From Bryobacterales bacterium (GTDB taxonomy: Bacteria; Acidobacteriota; Terriglobia; Bryobacterales; Bryobacteraceae), in assembly GCA_003132905.1 (NCBI GenBank), contig PKZC01000386.1, forward strand, positions 8,908 through 27,705: a stretch of 18,798 nucleotides of DNA, written 5' to 3'. This document shows, one piece after another, positions 7,679 through 17,385 of this stretch. The notes beneath the pieces are model-generated. The model was not told the DNA's origin. It did no database searches and worked only from the letters and a program-made list of their open reading frames with translations. Position 1 is the stretch's first letter. Every line of letters begins with the position of its first letter. A program made the position numbers and the translations under genes.

Positions 7679-7761
7679 CGAACCATTGCTGATTTAATCG
7701 CGCACCTTGGGTTGCGTCGACCGAGTCGCTCGAGATCGATCCGTGTGGGAGGTTCGTCTAT

Positions 7762-10700
7762 ATGATAAGCCCGAGTACGGCTTTTCGTGGAGTAGTGAAA
7801 GTAACTGGGCTGCTTACTGTTTTTCTGTGCGTCACGGCATTGCTGTGGGCACAGTCCGCATCAACCGGCGCCTTGACGGTTACCGTGCAGGATGAAAGCG
7901 CCGCGGTAATCGCGGGAGCGATGGTGACCGTCAGTAACGCGGCGGGCCTCACGCGCACCAATATCACAGACGCAGCGGGAAGCTATACTTTTCCGCAATT
8001 GCCTCCGGACACTTACCGGGTGGAAGTTACCGCCCCTGGCTTCAAAACCTTTCAAGCCAACTCCATTACCGTGCACGTCACCGAAACGGAGACGCTGAAC
8101 GCCAGGCTCGCGGTTGGACAGCAAAGCGAACGTATCGAAGTGGCAGCGGAAGCTTCGTTGCTTCAGACGGAAACTTCTACCTTGGGAGGCGTGGTTGGAA
8201 ATCAGACCATCGAATCTCTCCCTCTTACCACGCGTGATTACCTTCAGATCATGAATCTGTCTCCGGGCGTTGGAACGGACGTAAACGACGCCACGGCGGC
8301 CGGCCGGGGTTTGCAGGCCATTTATGTGAACGGCAAAGACGGCAACAGTAGCAATTTTTTGGTGGACGGTGTCACAGTTTCGAATTATGGAAGCGGAGGT
8401 GAAGGAGCTGGTTTCTTTAACGGCGCCTCTCCCGTGCCCAGCCCCGATGCACTGCAGGAATTCAAGGTCCAGACGTCGAACTACGACGCCAGCTACGGCC
8501 GGAACTCAGGCGCGAACGTAAATGTGGTCACTAAATCGGGCGGCAACGAATTTCACGGCTCGCTGTTCGAATATTTCCGCAATACCGACCTGAACGCCAA
8601 TACGTTCTTCCGCAACGAAACTGGCCAGCCGCTCGGCGTTCTGAATCAAAACCAGTTCGGCGGCACTGTGGGCGGCCCAATCAAAAGGGATAAACTGTTT
8701 TTCTTTCTCTCCGGCCAGGGCACCAGGCAGAGGAACGGGATAGTCGCGGGCGGAACTGAAACTCCGACTCTACCGGAACAACTCACCAACGACCGATCGG
8801 CCCTGGGGCTGGAGAACGCCTTCTGCGCCGCCAATCCGAACAATGCCACCGGGCAGCCGGGGCATGCATTCTCCATTTCAAGCGCGGGCGGGCAGCAACT
8901 CACGTGTCCCGGCGGTGGCCCTCCAGGCCAAGGCACCGTCGCGGTACCGCTCGATAGCATCGGCGGGCTCAGTTCCGCCGCGTTCAACATTCTCAGCGCC
9001 AAGCTGCCGAATGGGCAGTACGCGGTTCCCACTCCCCAGATCATCCGCAAAACAGGCAGCAACGTCGTGGGACTGGCCACAGTGAGCGATCCTTTGACGT
9101 TCAATGAAAGCCAAGGCTTGGGCACCATCGACTACATGCCTTCCTCCAAGAACACTTTGACTGCAAAATGGTTTTGGGATCAGGGCAATCTCATCACTCC
9201 CTATACCAGCACGCTTCCCACGGGAGGGAGCAATGCAGTTACCGGGAATTCCATCTCGTCGCTGAAACTGACGACGTTGATCACGTCGAATTTGATCAAT
9301 CAGGCTCGTTTCTCGTACAACTTCACGCGCGCGCAATCCACCAGCCTGATTCCTTTCACCACACAGCAACTGGGTATCGCGTCGAGCAACCCCACCAATA
9401 TTCTGCCTCCGGTGCTCACTGTGAACGGACTTTTCACTTCGTTCGGAGGCGTGTACGACGCATCGAAATCGCCCAATTCAACCTACGAATACAACGACCA
9501 GATTTCCTGGACTCACGGACGCCACACCATTCGCGCCGGGTTCGACGAAATCAGGACCGATATGTATCAGTGCTCGTGCGGCAAGCTACGCGGGTCGCTG
9601 ACGTTCAGCTCCTTTGCCGATTTCTTGCTGGGCGAGAGCGCGGCGCAAAATGGGAGTCCGACGGGCCAGAGCAACATACTCACTTCCGCCGCAACGATAC
9701 AGTTGTGGTCGTCGCCGCTCAACGACATCGAACATTACGCCAGCGCTTTTGTTCAGGATGACTATAAAGTCAGCAACCGTTTGACATTGAATCTAGGTTT
9801 GCGCTGGGAATATCTGGGAACCATGGCTGAGCAAAATCCAGAGGCGGGCACGAACGCCAATTGGCCTCTCGTTTCCAGCATCCCCATCCCGCCGGCATCG
9901 GGCACCTACGTGGGTTGGACGATTGCCAAGGATTTCAAGGGACCGCTCGTGCCTGGATTGGTTCAACGCGATACCGATCTGTTCACGAACGGGCGCGCGC
10001 CGTATCATAACTTCGCCCCACGCGTCGGCCTGGCTTGGCAGCCCTTCGGAAATAAGCTGGTGGTTCGGACCGGAGGCGGAATCTTCTACGACATCGTATT
10101 TGGCAATCAGTTGGAGCAGACTGCCAATTCCACTCCACCGAACGCCGCTGCGTTCACCTATACCGGGGCTCAGAACGCTCTGGCGACTTTCGATAATCCA
10201 TTCAATCCGACGGTTGCTCCGGGCACCTGGGCGGGCTTCCTCAGGACTCCCACCTCCGCAATCGTGATGCACGGAATCGATCCGAATCTGCTCACTCCCA
10301 TCACGTATTCTTGGAACGCCACAGTGGAGTACGAAATCAAGCCCTCCCTGGTTCTGGAAGTTGCCTACGTAGGCAACCGGAGCGAACACCAGGCGGTAAA
10401 CATTGTCGATTACAACGTCCCGCAGTTGGCTTCGCCAACGAATCCGATCAATTGCGGCGGCCCCGCGGGCTGCATCACAACCAATACTTCCGCGAACGCC
10501 GGGCAGCGTGTGCCGGTGTTAGGCGTCGGCATCGCGGGCGTTTCCATTACAACCAATGCGGGAGACGCGAACTACAATTCGCTGCAGTTGTCTCTGCAAA
10601 AACGTTTGTCTCACGGATTGCAGTTTGGCGTTTCCTACACGTATGGAAGATGCTTCAATGACATGTCCGGCACCTCGGGCGGCGGTGGTTTTACAGCCAA

Positions 10701-11363
10701 CAGCGGCGATGTCACCAATCGCGCTCAGATGTACGGACCATGCGATTACGATCGTCCACAGCGCTTTGTGGTGAACTACGCCTATTTCCTTCCGAGCTAC
10801 CGGAACGGCAACAAAGTCTTGACTACCGCGCTGTCGGGCTGGTCGGTAGCGGGTGTCACCACGGCGCAAGATGGCTATCCGCTTTCCATCAACGACGCCA
10901 GGGGAGGCGCGGTATACGGCAATCCCGATGTAGGCGCTGCCATGACCGTAGGCTACTCGCGCGCGCAGTTGTGCCCTGGTTCCACGTATGGCGACATCGT
11001 GACACCGGGCTCCGTAACGTCCAAGCTGACTGACTACTTCAACGCCAGCGCGTTTTGCGCGATACCGATAATCGGGCAGGTGAACGGAGTGGGCGGCGCC
11101 ACCGGATATGGCAATTCCGGCCGCAACATCGTTCTAGGTCCGGGTCAACTCAACTTCGACGCGTCCATTCTGAAAAAGACCACGGTCGGCGGCCTGAGTG
11201 AACAAGCCTATCTGGAATTTCGCACCGACTTTTTCAACCTGGCGAATCATCCCCAATTCGCAAATCCATCATTGCTCGTGTCGTCGCCGTCAACGTTCGG
11301 AACCATCAGTGCAACGAATGTCGGGCCGCGCGTGATTCAATTTGCCTTGAGGTACAACTTCTG

Positions 11364-11364
<1 letters not shown>
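7762..11364 (+). CDS. TonB-dependent outer-membrane receptor, Oar-like, with N-terminal carboxypeptidase-regulatory-like domain
   Basis: A 1200-residue outer-membrane receptor. It has a signal peptide (about 1-31, ending 'LLWAQS'), a CarboxypepD_reg-like beta-sandwich (about 33-115, with 'DAAGSYTFPQLPPDTYRVEV'), a plug domain (about 130-270, 'IESLPLTTRDYLQIMNLSPGV') and a long beta-barrel ending in 'FALRYNF', whose terminal Phe is the usual barrel-assembly signal. No clear TonB box is visible, which is common in this Oar-like group. Such receptors are abundant in Acidobacteriota and import or bind large or scarce ligands; the ligand is not readable. The start is supported by GGGAGG (7747-7752), 9 bases before the ATG, and by promoter block B. 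Its TGA overlaps the ATG of the PQQ dehydrogenase gene by one base, tying the receptor to alcohol oxidation. Confidence 0.95.
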
Positions 11365-13202
<1,838 letters not shown>

Positions 13203-13218
13203 AGAGGAGTCCTAAATT

Positions 13219-14070
13219 ATGAAACGATTCGCGGTGGCCGCGTGTTTCGCCATCGTCCTAACTTTTGGGCTCGCGCCGGCGGCGACGCTGCAGAACAAGC
13301 CCAAGGCGCCGAAGTCCGTACGAGTCTATGTTTTCGATTGCGGGCTTCTGACGCTGAACTCTCCGGCCAATTTTGGTTTTACAAAAGAAGAGGTCGGCGA
13401 GAAAGTGGTGCTCGCCGTTCCATGCTATTTGATCGTCCATCCCAAAGGGACCCTCATGTGGGATACCGGTGTGGTCCCCGACGCGCAAGTGGATGGCACC
13501 ACGCACGGGATCTCCCTGGCAACTAAGACGCTGCGATCGCAGATGGCTGAGATTGGCTATGCGCCTGAGGACATCAAATACTTAGCCCTTTCGCATTTGC
13601 ACGCCGATCACACGGCGAATGCGAACGATTTTGCCGGGTCCACCTGGCTGGTGCACAAGACGGAGCGCGACGCCATGTTCGGCGGCCCTCGAGTTCCGGG
13701 AAGTTTTGCGCCCGCGACATTCGCAAAACTAAAGGACAGCAAAACCGTTTTCCTTCCGGATAGCGACTACGACGTGTTTGGAGATGGCAACGTGGTGATT
13801 AAGTATGCGCCTGGCCATTCCCCGGGCCATCAGATTTTGTTTCTCAAGCTGAAGGAATCCGGACCGGTCCTGATTGTCGGCGACCTGTTCCACATGCCCC
13901 AGGAGATCGCCATGCACCGCGCGCCCGCGGTTGAATTTAACAAGGAGCAAGGCGCCGCTTCCCGCGCGATGGTGCTCGATTTCTTGCAGCAGAGCGGCGC
14001 TCGCTTGTGGATCGAGCACGATCTTGCGACGTTTGTTACCCTGCGGAAATCCCCGGCATTCTATCAGTAA
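13219..14070 (+). CDS. Secreted metallo-beta-lactamase-fold hydrolase, N-acyl-homoserine-lactonase-like (copy 2)
   Basis: A 283-residue MBL-fold hydrolase with a signal peptide (about 1-22). The metal ligands are complete: His126, His128, Asp130 and His131 in 'SHLHADH', His200 in 'APGHSPGH', Asp222 in 'VGDLFH' and His267 in 'IEHD'. It is paralogous to the protein at 3163-4011 across the whole length but has a slightly different metal-loop residue (Leu for Gly) and a different stretch after the Asp ligand, where substrate contacts would lie. The gene starts 16 bp after the PQQ dehydrogenase stop behind AGAGGAG (13203-13209). Coupled to an alcohol dehydrogenase, it could open lactones formed from oxidised substrates; that is inference. 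Quorum quenching is not supported by the context. Confidence 0.92.
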   Translation: MKRFAVAACFAIVLTFGLAPAATLQNKPKAPKSVRVYVFDCGLLTLNSPANFGFTKEEVGEKVVLAVPCYLIVHPKGTLMWDTGVVPDAQVDGTTHGISLATKTLRSQMAEIGYAPEDIKYLALSHLHADHTANANDFAGSTWLVHKTERDAMFGGPRVPGSFAPATFAKLKDSKTVFLPDSDYDVFGDGNVVIKYAPGHSPGHQILFLKLKESGPVLIVGDLFHMPQEIAMHRAPAVEFNKEQGAASRAMVLDFLQQSGARLWIEHDLATFVTLRKSPAFYQ

Positions 14071-14079
14071 GAACTCGAG

Positions 14080-15249
14080 ATGACACGATCACAATGTGCG
14101 CTTCTGTTTTTCAGTTTTGGACTGCCGGCGCTGGCGCAGCAGCCCGAACTCAGCATCACGCTGGCCGGACAGTCGATGATCCGGTCGGACATCCGCGCGT
14201 CCGCTCCCGATGCTATGTCGGCGATCGCATCGCTGTTGAAGGGCGATGTGAACTTCACCAATTTCGAAGGGACGGTCGCGAAGCCGGGGCAGCCGAATGA
14301 CAGCGTCCCCTTCCAGGGCTCGGGATTCCTGGCGCCACCGGAAGCGCTTGACTCGCTGAAGACCCTTGGCTTCAACTTAGTATCGCTATCCAACAATCAT
14401 TCCGCGGATCTGAAAGTGCCAGGCATTCAGAACACGCTGGAACAGGTGAAGCGCCTCGATTTGGTTCACGCCGGTATCGGCAACTCGGTAGACGAAGCCG
14501 TAGCACCTGGCTTCTTGCATACGGCCAAAGGCACCGTGGCGCTGGTAGCGATGGCATCGGGTGAAGTGGCTAAGGGAGGATCGGCAACCGCAAACCGGCC
14601 GGGCGTGGATGAGCTGCGCGTAGAACCAGGGAACAAACCCAATGAGGAAGATGCGCAGCGCATTCTTCAGAGCATCCGCGATGCCGGCAAACGCGCTGAC
14701 TTGGTGGTGGTCTATCAACACAATCACATCTACGACAAACCGTTCGGCCCCATGATGCAGGAGGAGTTGCCGGAACGGTTAGTTCCACCCGATTGGATCA
14801 AAAAATGGACGCATGCGGAAGTGGATGCGGGCGCCGATATCGTCGTGCTGCATGGCGCGCCGCTGGTGCAGGGTATCGAGATTTATCACAACCGCGTCAT
14901 CTTCTACGATCTGGGCAATTTCATTTTTCAGCTGGTTCCGACATTGGTTGCGTTGGATGAACCGATCATTTGGGAAAGCGTGGTCGCCACAGCCACATTC
15001 CAGGGAAAGCGGCTGCAATCGATCGGTTTCCAGCCCATTATGCTGAACAAGATCGGGAAGGGACAGGCCGACACTCAGGACCCGCGTGCCAATAATCTAT
15101 TCCTCGCGACACGCGGCTTGCCTACGCGCGCTACCGGCGAAAAGGCTCGGTACATTCTGGAGCGGCTGGCAGAGGTCTGCAAGCCCTTTGGAACAGTGGT
15201 GGAGCTAAAGGGTGACATGGCGGAGATCAGGCTGAAAAGCGAAAACTAG
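14080..15249 (+). CDS. Exported CapA-family (PGA synthesis-like) metallophosphatase-fold protein
   Basis: A 389-residue protein with a signal peptide (about 1-20, 'LPALAQ'). It matches the CapA/PGA_cap fold: 'NFEGTV' at about 61-66 (usual N-x-E), 'SNNHSADL' at about 104-111 (the N-N-H...D signature), 'YQHNHIYD' at about 212-219, and 'VQGIEIYHNRVIFYDLGNFIF' at about 263-283 (the family's QGIE...YSLGNF core; quoted in two parts as VQGIEIYHNR and VIFYDLGNFIF). Two motifs deviate: the N-terminal 'GD' is 'AGQ' at 29-31, and the usual GHHPH is 'LHGAP' at 257-261, losing a histidine. Relatives act in poly-gamma-glutamate export or cleavage, or as peptide/phosphate hydrolases. It is the last gene of the plus operon, 9 bp after the lactonase gene, with a weak ribosome site. 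Its role in the pathway is unclear. Confidence 0.87.
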   Translation: MTRSQCALLFFSFGLPALAQQPELSITLAGQSMIRSDIRASAPDAMSAIASLLKGDVNFTNFEGTVAKPGQPNDSVPFQGSGFLAPPEALDSLKTLGFNLVSLSNNHSADLKVPGIQNTLEQVKRLDLVHAGIGNSVDEAVAPGFLHTAKGTVALVAMASGEVAKGGSATANRPGVDELRVEPGNKPNEEDAQRILQSIRDAGKRADLVVVYQHNHIYDKPFGPMMQEELPERLVPPDWIKKWTHAEVDAGADIVVLHGAPLVQGIEIYHNRVIFYDLGNFIFQLVPTLVALDEPIIWESVVATATFQGKRLQSIGFQPIMLNKIGKGQADTQDPRANNLFLATRGLPTRATGEKARYILERLAEVCKPFGTVVELKGDMAEIRLKSEN

Positions 15250-15461
15250 GATTTCTCAATCGCGTACTTGTCGAAACGAAGCTCGTAAATCATCGACGAA
15301 CAGTTGCGCTGCTCCAGGCACGCCATTAGGCCTGCGACACGCCTTGCGGGAGCCAAGAAACGGCTAAGTGCAAAGTTTGGGTAAGCGTCGTTTGCTGCCC
15401 TTGAGGCGATAGCTGTCCCGTCCGCCTCAGGATGTGAATGTGATGGGTGCGTTGTGACCAT
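15246..15461 (-). CDS. Possible small hypothetical protein (71 residues), convergent with the CapA-like gene
   Basis: An open frame whose stop shares the CTAG at 15246-15249 with the CapA-like gene's stop on the other strand. AAGGAGG lies directly against the ATG, which is a perfect Shine-Dalgarno sequence but with essentially no spacer. The product is not recognised. The C-terminal 'MIYELRFDKYAIEKS' faintly recalls the 'MIYELR' opening of NIPSNAP-type proteins, which would make it a truncated remnant. It could equally be chance. No membrane segment or motif is seen. Confidence 0.2.
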   Translation of the reverse strand: MVTTHPSHSHPEADGTAIASRAANDAYPNFALSRFLAPARRVAGLMACLEQRNCSSMIYELRFDKYAIEKS

Positions 15462-16180
15462 CCTCCTTCAGCCTTTCATTTCGCTGGTTGGTCGCCATTC
15501 AGAGTTGACTCGTGCCATTCGTGATCCCACATGGCGTTCGGCTGGCGCTCACGTCTTGACGGGCAATCGCCGGATGAGGGTTGATGCAGGTTGCGGTTCT
15601 TCTGGCAGACGAAGCGCACTCTCAATGGTGATGATTGCAACTCCGACAACTTGGCACCCAGGCCGAATAGAACTGTCGCCCCAACGGGACCTGTTGACTG
15701 GAGAAACGGGAGAAATTGGGATAGAAGAGGACCTCGGCAGACAGATTACCTGGTTCGACAATGCCCTCCGCCTCACTTTGCGATCAGGACAAGCCACCGC
15801 TGCTCCCACCGCCACCGGCAGCCCCCGACCGATGGAGCCACCCGTTATAGGCAGATCATCACACGGGCGCGCCGTGGCATGCCTCGCTTCTCGATTACTG
15901 CTCGCCCGCAGCGGGTACTATCTCCGCCTCACCCTCGATCACCCGAACCTTTGTCCAACTCCCGCCTCTTCTGTTCAACCAGTGCTGGGTCGTTGGTGTT
16001 GAGGATTGTCATGCCGTAGCTTCCTCCACCAGCACGAAATTTGGGGAAGTGGTCAATCGCGGAAGCGTAAAGTCATTCGGATGGAAACTGCCAACCCGCG
16101 GAATTGGTTCGGCACCCTCACTGCCCGCACGGCGAAATTGTAGTGTCGATTGCCCGAGCGACATCGATGATCGGTAGTAA
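15250..16180. other. Gene-poor, apparently decayed stretch
   Basis: About 930 bp without a gene I can support. Overlapping open frames exist on both strands (for example 15454-16002 plus and 15549-15815 minus), but their products are low-information, Arg/Pro/Ser-rich and unlike any family I know. One short minus-strand frame (15929-16072) has more protein-like composition, including 'GMTILNTNDPALVEQ' and 'KRRELDKG'. It has no start in a good context and may be a degraded gene tail. No intrinsic terminator is obvious after the CapA-like gene, and I see no tRNA or repeat array. Confidence 0.5.
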
Positions 16181-16483
16181 TCAGCTCTTCTTGGCCGTCT
16201 TCTTCGCAGAGCTTTTCTTCGCAGCCCAGTACGCCTTCATTCTCTCCGCGTGTTGTTTGCGCTGAGCGGCTGAGAATTTGCGACGTGTCTTCTTCGTCGG
16301 TTGGGGTTCGGAAACTACCTGGCTCCCCACAGGTGTCGTGACCGTCCAACTATTCGCTGGTGGTCTACCCCTGCGCTTTGTGGGTCCTTGAAGAGCATCG
16401 ATCGCTCGATTCAGCTTGTCTCGCTCTTCAATCAGAAGAGCAAGAATTTGTTCTGTCGGCATCGAAAGGATCTCAGCACTCAT
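16181..16483 (-). CDS. Small basic AT-hook-like protein
   Basis: A 100-residue protein in three parts. An acidic/hydrophobic helical N-terminus ('EQILALLIEERDKLNRAIDAL', quoted as EQILALLIEE and RDKLNRAIDAL) may oligomerise. An AT-hook core 'RRGRPP' sits at residues 37-42. The C-terminus is strongly basic ('RRKFSAAQRKQHAERMKAYW' at 67-86, then 'AAKKSSAKKTAKKS'), like lysine-rich bacterial histone-like tails. This suggests a nucleoid-associated or DNA-binding regulator; small proteins of this composition are frequent in Acidobacteriota. It is coding-like because the composition is organised into distinct segments, unlike the shadow frames around it. The start has no strong ribosome site; Met8 is an alternative. 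A 10-bp perfect hairpin lies just upstream of its start. Confidence 0.7.
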   Translation of the reverse strand: MSAEILSMPTEQILALLIEERDKLNRAIDALQGPTKRRGRPPANSWTVTTPVGSQVVSEPQPTKKTRRKFSAAQRKQHAERMKAYWAAKKSSAKKTAKKS

Positions 16484-16516
16484 TCACAAGTTAGATCGTG
16501 CTTTCAACTGATCGAT

Positions 16517-16544
16517 GACTGCAACCTGGAGGCCGGTTGCAGTC
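16517..16544 (-). repeat. Perfect 10-bp inverted repeat (hairpin) upstream of the AT-hook gene
   Basis: Arms GACTGCAACC (16517-16526) and GGTTGCAGTC (16535-16544) are separated by 8 bases. The hairpin is 34 bases upstream of the AT-hook gene's ATG. There is no T-run on either side, so it is not a standard intrinsic terminator. It could be a leader structure or an operator. Confidence 0.6.
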
Positions 16545-16935
16545 TCAGCGAGATCGCCAATTAGTCGGGCAGATAGACCTGCGAGTCTCCGCCGGCCCTC
16601 GGCACATCCGCAGGTAAGATGTTTTTCGTCAAGTTGACGTGACGGCAACTTACCAGGACCGATCTCCCACAACGCCGTTCGCGGGGCGACTCCTCAGCGT
16701 CCGAATCCAACCCATTCTCCGAGTCGCGCGTCACCCGGAGTGGTGCAACGAGAACGCCGTTTCTGGAGAACTTCGCAGTCGATGACCACGGGATGCTGTT
16801 GGCCGTTGCTACCTGTGCGTCCACCGCGCGATGGAGCTTTCTTCGTGCGCTCACCTGCCGGCGTGAACGGCGCAACTTTACAAGAAAATGCCCCGGAGGC
16901 GAGTTGTAGGTTGGTCTTTCGCTGTGACGTCTCGC

Positions 16936-17079
16936 CTATTTTTTCACTCCCGCGGCCCAGTTGAGGACGACGGTAACGGGCGCGGACTCTCCCTCGCTGG
17001 CCTCGGAATTTGTGGTCATCAGGAAGCGCTTCCCGTCCGTCGTACATCGTAGGAAAAGAGGGCGAGTCTCGGGATTCAT
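16936..17079 (-). pseudogene. C-terminal fragment of a WD40/TolB-like (PD40) protein, possibly from a protein kinase
   Basis: The minus-strand frame gives 'DGKRFLMTT' followed by 'SAPVTVVLNWAAGVKK' and a TAG. This is the characteristic last blade and C-terminus of PD40/TolB-propeller proteins that are very common in Acidobacteriota, often as the periplasmic half of Ser/Thr kinases, where it reads like DGxRFLM...PITVVLNWxAGLKK. Only about 47 residues are present, and nothing upstream continues the fold. The neighbouring frame holds 'LFSYDV', the segment that normally precedes DGKRFL, which suggests frame damage at about 17045-17060. The fragment is immediately downstream of a reverse transcriptase fragment. 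Confidence 0.6.
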
Positions 17080-17133
17080 GGCGTAGACGCCTACCCTCCT
17101 TCTGCTTGCGTACTTTGAGGGCGCGGAAGCGTG

Positions 17134-17220
17134 CTAGTTAATTCCTTGGAGTCGCTCGGCTTCCTCTCGGTGTTCAAAGCCTACCATCAGATCGTCAGCG
17201 TACCGGAAGACAATGACGAT
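17134..17220 (-). pseudogene. Group II intron reverse transcriptase (maturase) fragment
   Basis: The minus-strand frame reads 'VIVFRYADDLMVGFEHREEA' then 'ERLQGIN' and stops at TAG (17134-17136). This is RT motif 5 (YADD box with its flanks) of group II intron-encoded reverse transcriptase/maturases, typically VIVVRYADDFVVGFEHREDAERF. Neither the earlier RT motifs, the thumb, the maturase X domain nor the HNH endonuclease can be found on either side, so only about 28 residues of a protein usually over 400 long survive. It is a molecular fossil of an intron or a captured fragment, not an active element. Confidence 0.75.
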
Positions 17221-17333
17221 CGAGAAGTTCGCATTTCCTTCAGCAAGTGACGTCCAGTGCAGGGACAGGCGACGGTTGGATCCTTTAATGCGCATTGTTC
17301 CGGGAACCGATTGCGCAGCATTGCGGTACGAAA

Positions 17334-17364
17334 CAAAAAGCCCCGGCCTGCGCCGGGGGCTCTT
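17334..17364 (-). terminator. Intrinsic terminator of the CEMIP-like gene
   Basis: On the minus strand a GC-rich stem, AGCCCCCGGC pairing with GCCGGGGCT (one bulged base, 4-base loop), is followed by TTTTTG. It lies 22 bases beyond the stop codon at 17386. Stem strength, T-run and position make it a convincing rho-independent terminator. Confidence 0.88.
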
Positions 17365-17385
17365 GCTCATACGACAGGATTCAGC

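Larger units (their letters stand above)
7318..7761. promoter_or_regulatory. Divergent intergenic control region between the copper-monooxygenase and TonB/PQQ operons
   Basis: 444 bp without a convincing gene. Its two ends hold mirror-image promoter/operator blocks (7408-7455 on minus, 7631-7678 on plus), giving predicted leaders of similar length (roughly 80-85 nt) for both operons. In the 175 bp between the blocks (7456-7630) I see no recognisable structure. The short open frame across it (7445-7636, plus) has no family resemblance and overlaps the promoter, so I do not call it a gene. Confidence 0.7.
16484..17133. other. Gene-poor stretch with fossil coding fragments
   Basis: Apart from the hairpin at 16517-16544 and the WD40/TolB-type fragment at 16936-17079, nothing here resembles a functional gene. 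The open frames at 16561-16875, 16694-17047 (minus) and 16740-16964 (plus) overlap one another and give Arg/Ser-rich products with no recognisable motifs. The stretch reads as a graveyard of partial genes between the AT-hook gene and the CEMIP-like gene. Confidence 0.5.

Noticed and set aside
8646..9369. Minus-strand frames of about 160 codons inside the TonB receptor gene
   Set aside because: They lie wholly within the receptor's coding region; the products are low-information and lack ribosome sites.
13219..14070. Annotation as a true quorum-quenching AHL lactonase
   Set aside because: The metal site fits the superfamily, but the signal peptide and oxidative operon context point to a different extracytoplasmic substrate.
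15454..16019. Overlapping 182- and 142-codon plus frames in the gene-poor stretch
   Set aside because: Their compositions (Arg, Pro, Thr, His-rich) are typical of non-coding GC-rich frames; there is no motif, and the minus strand is equally open.
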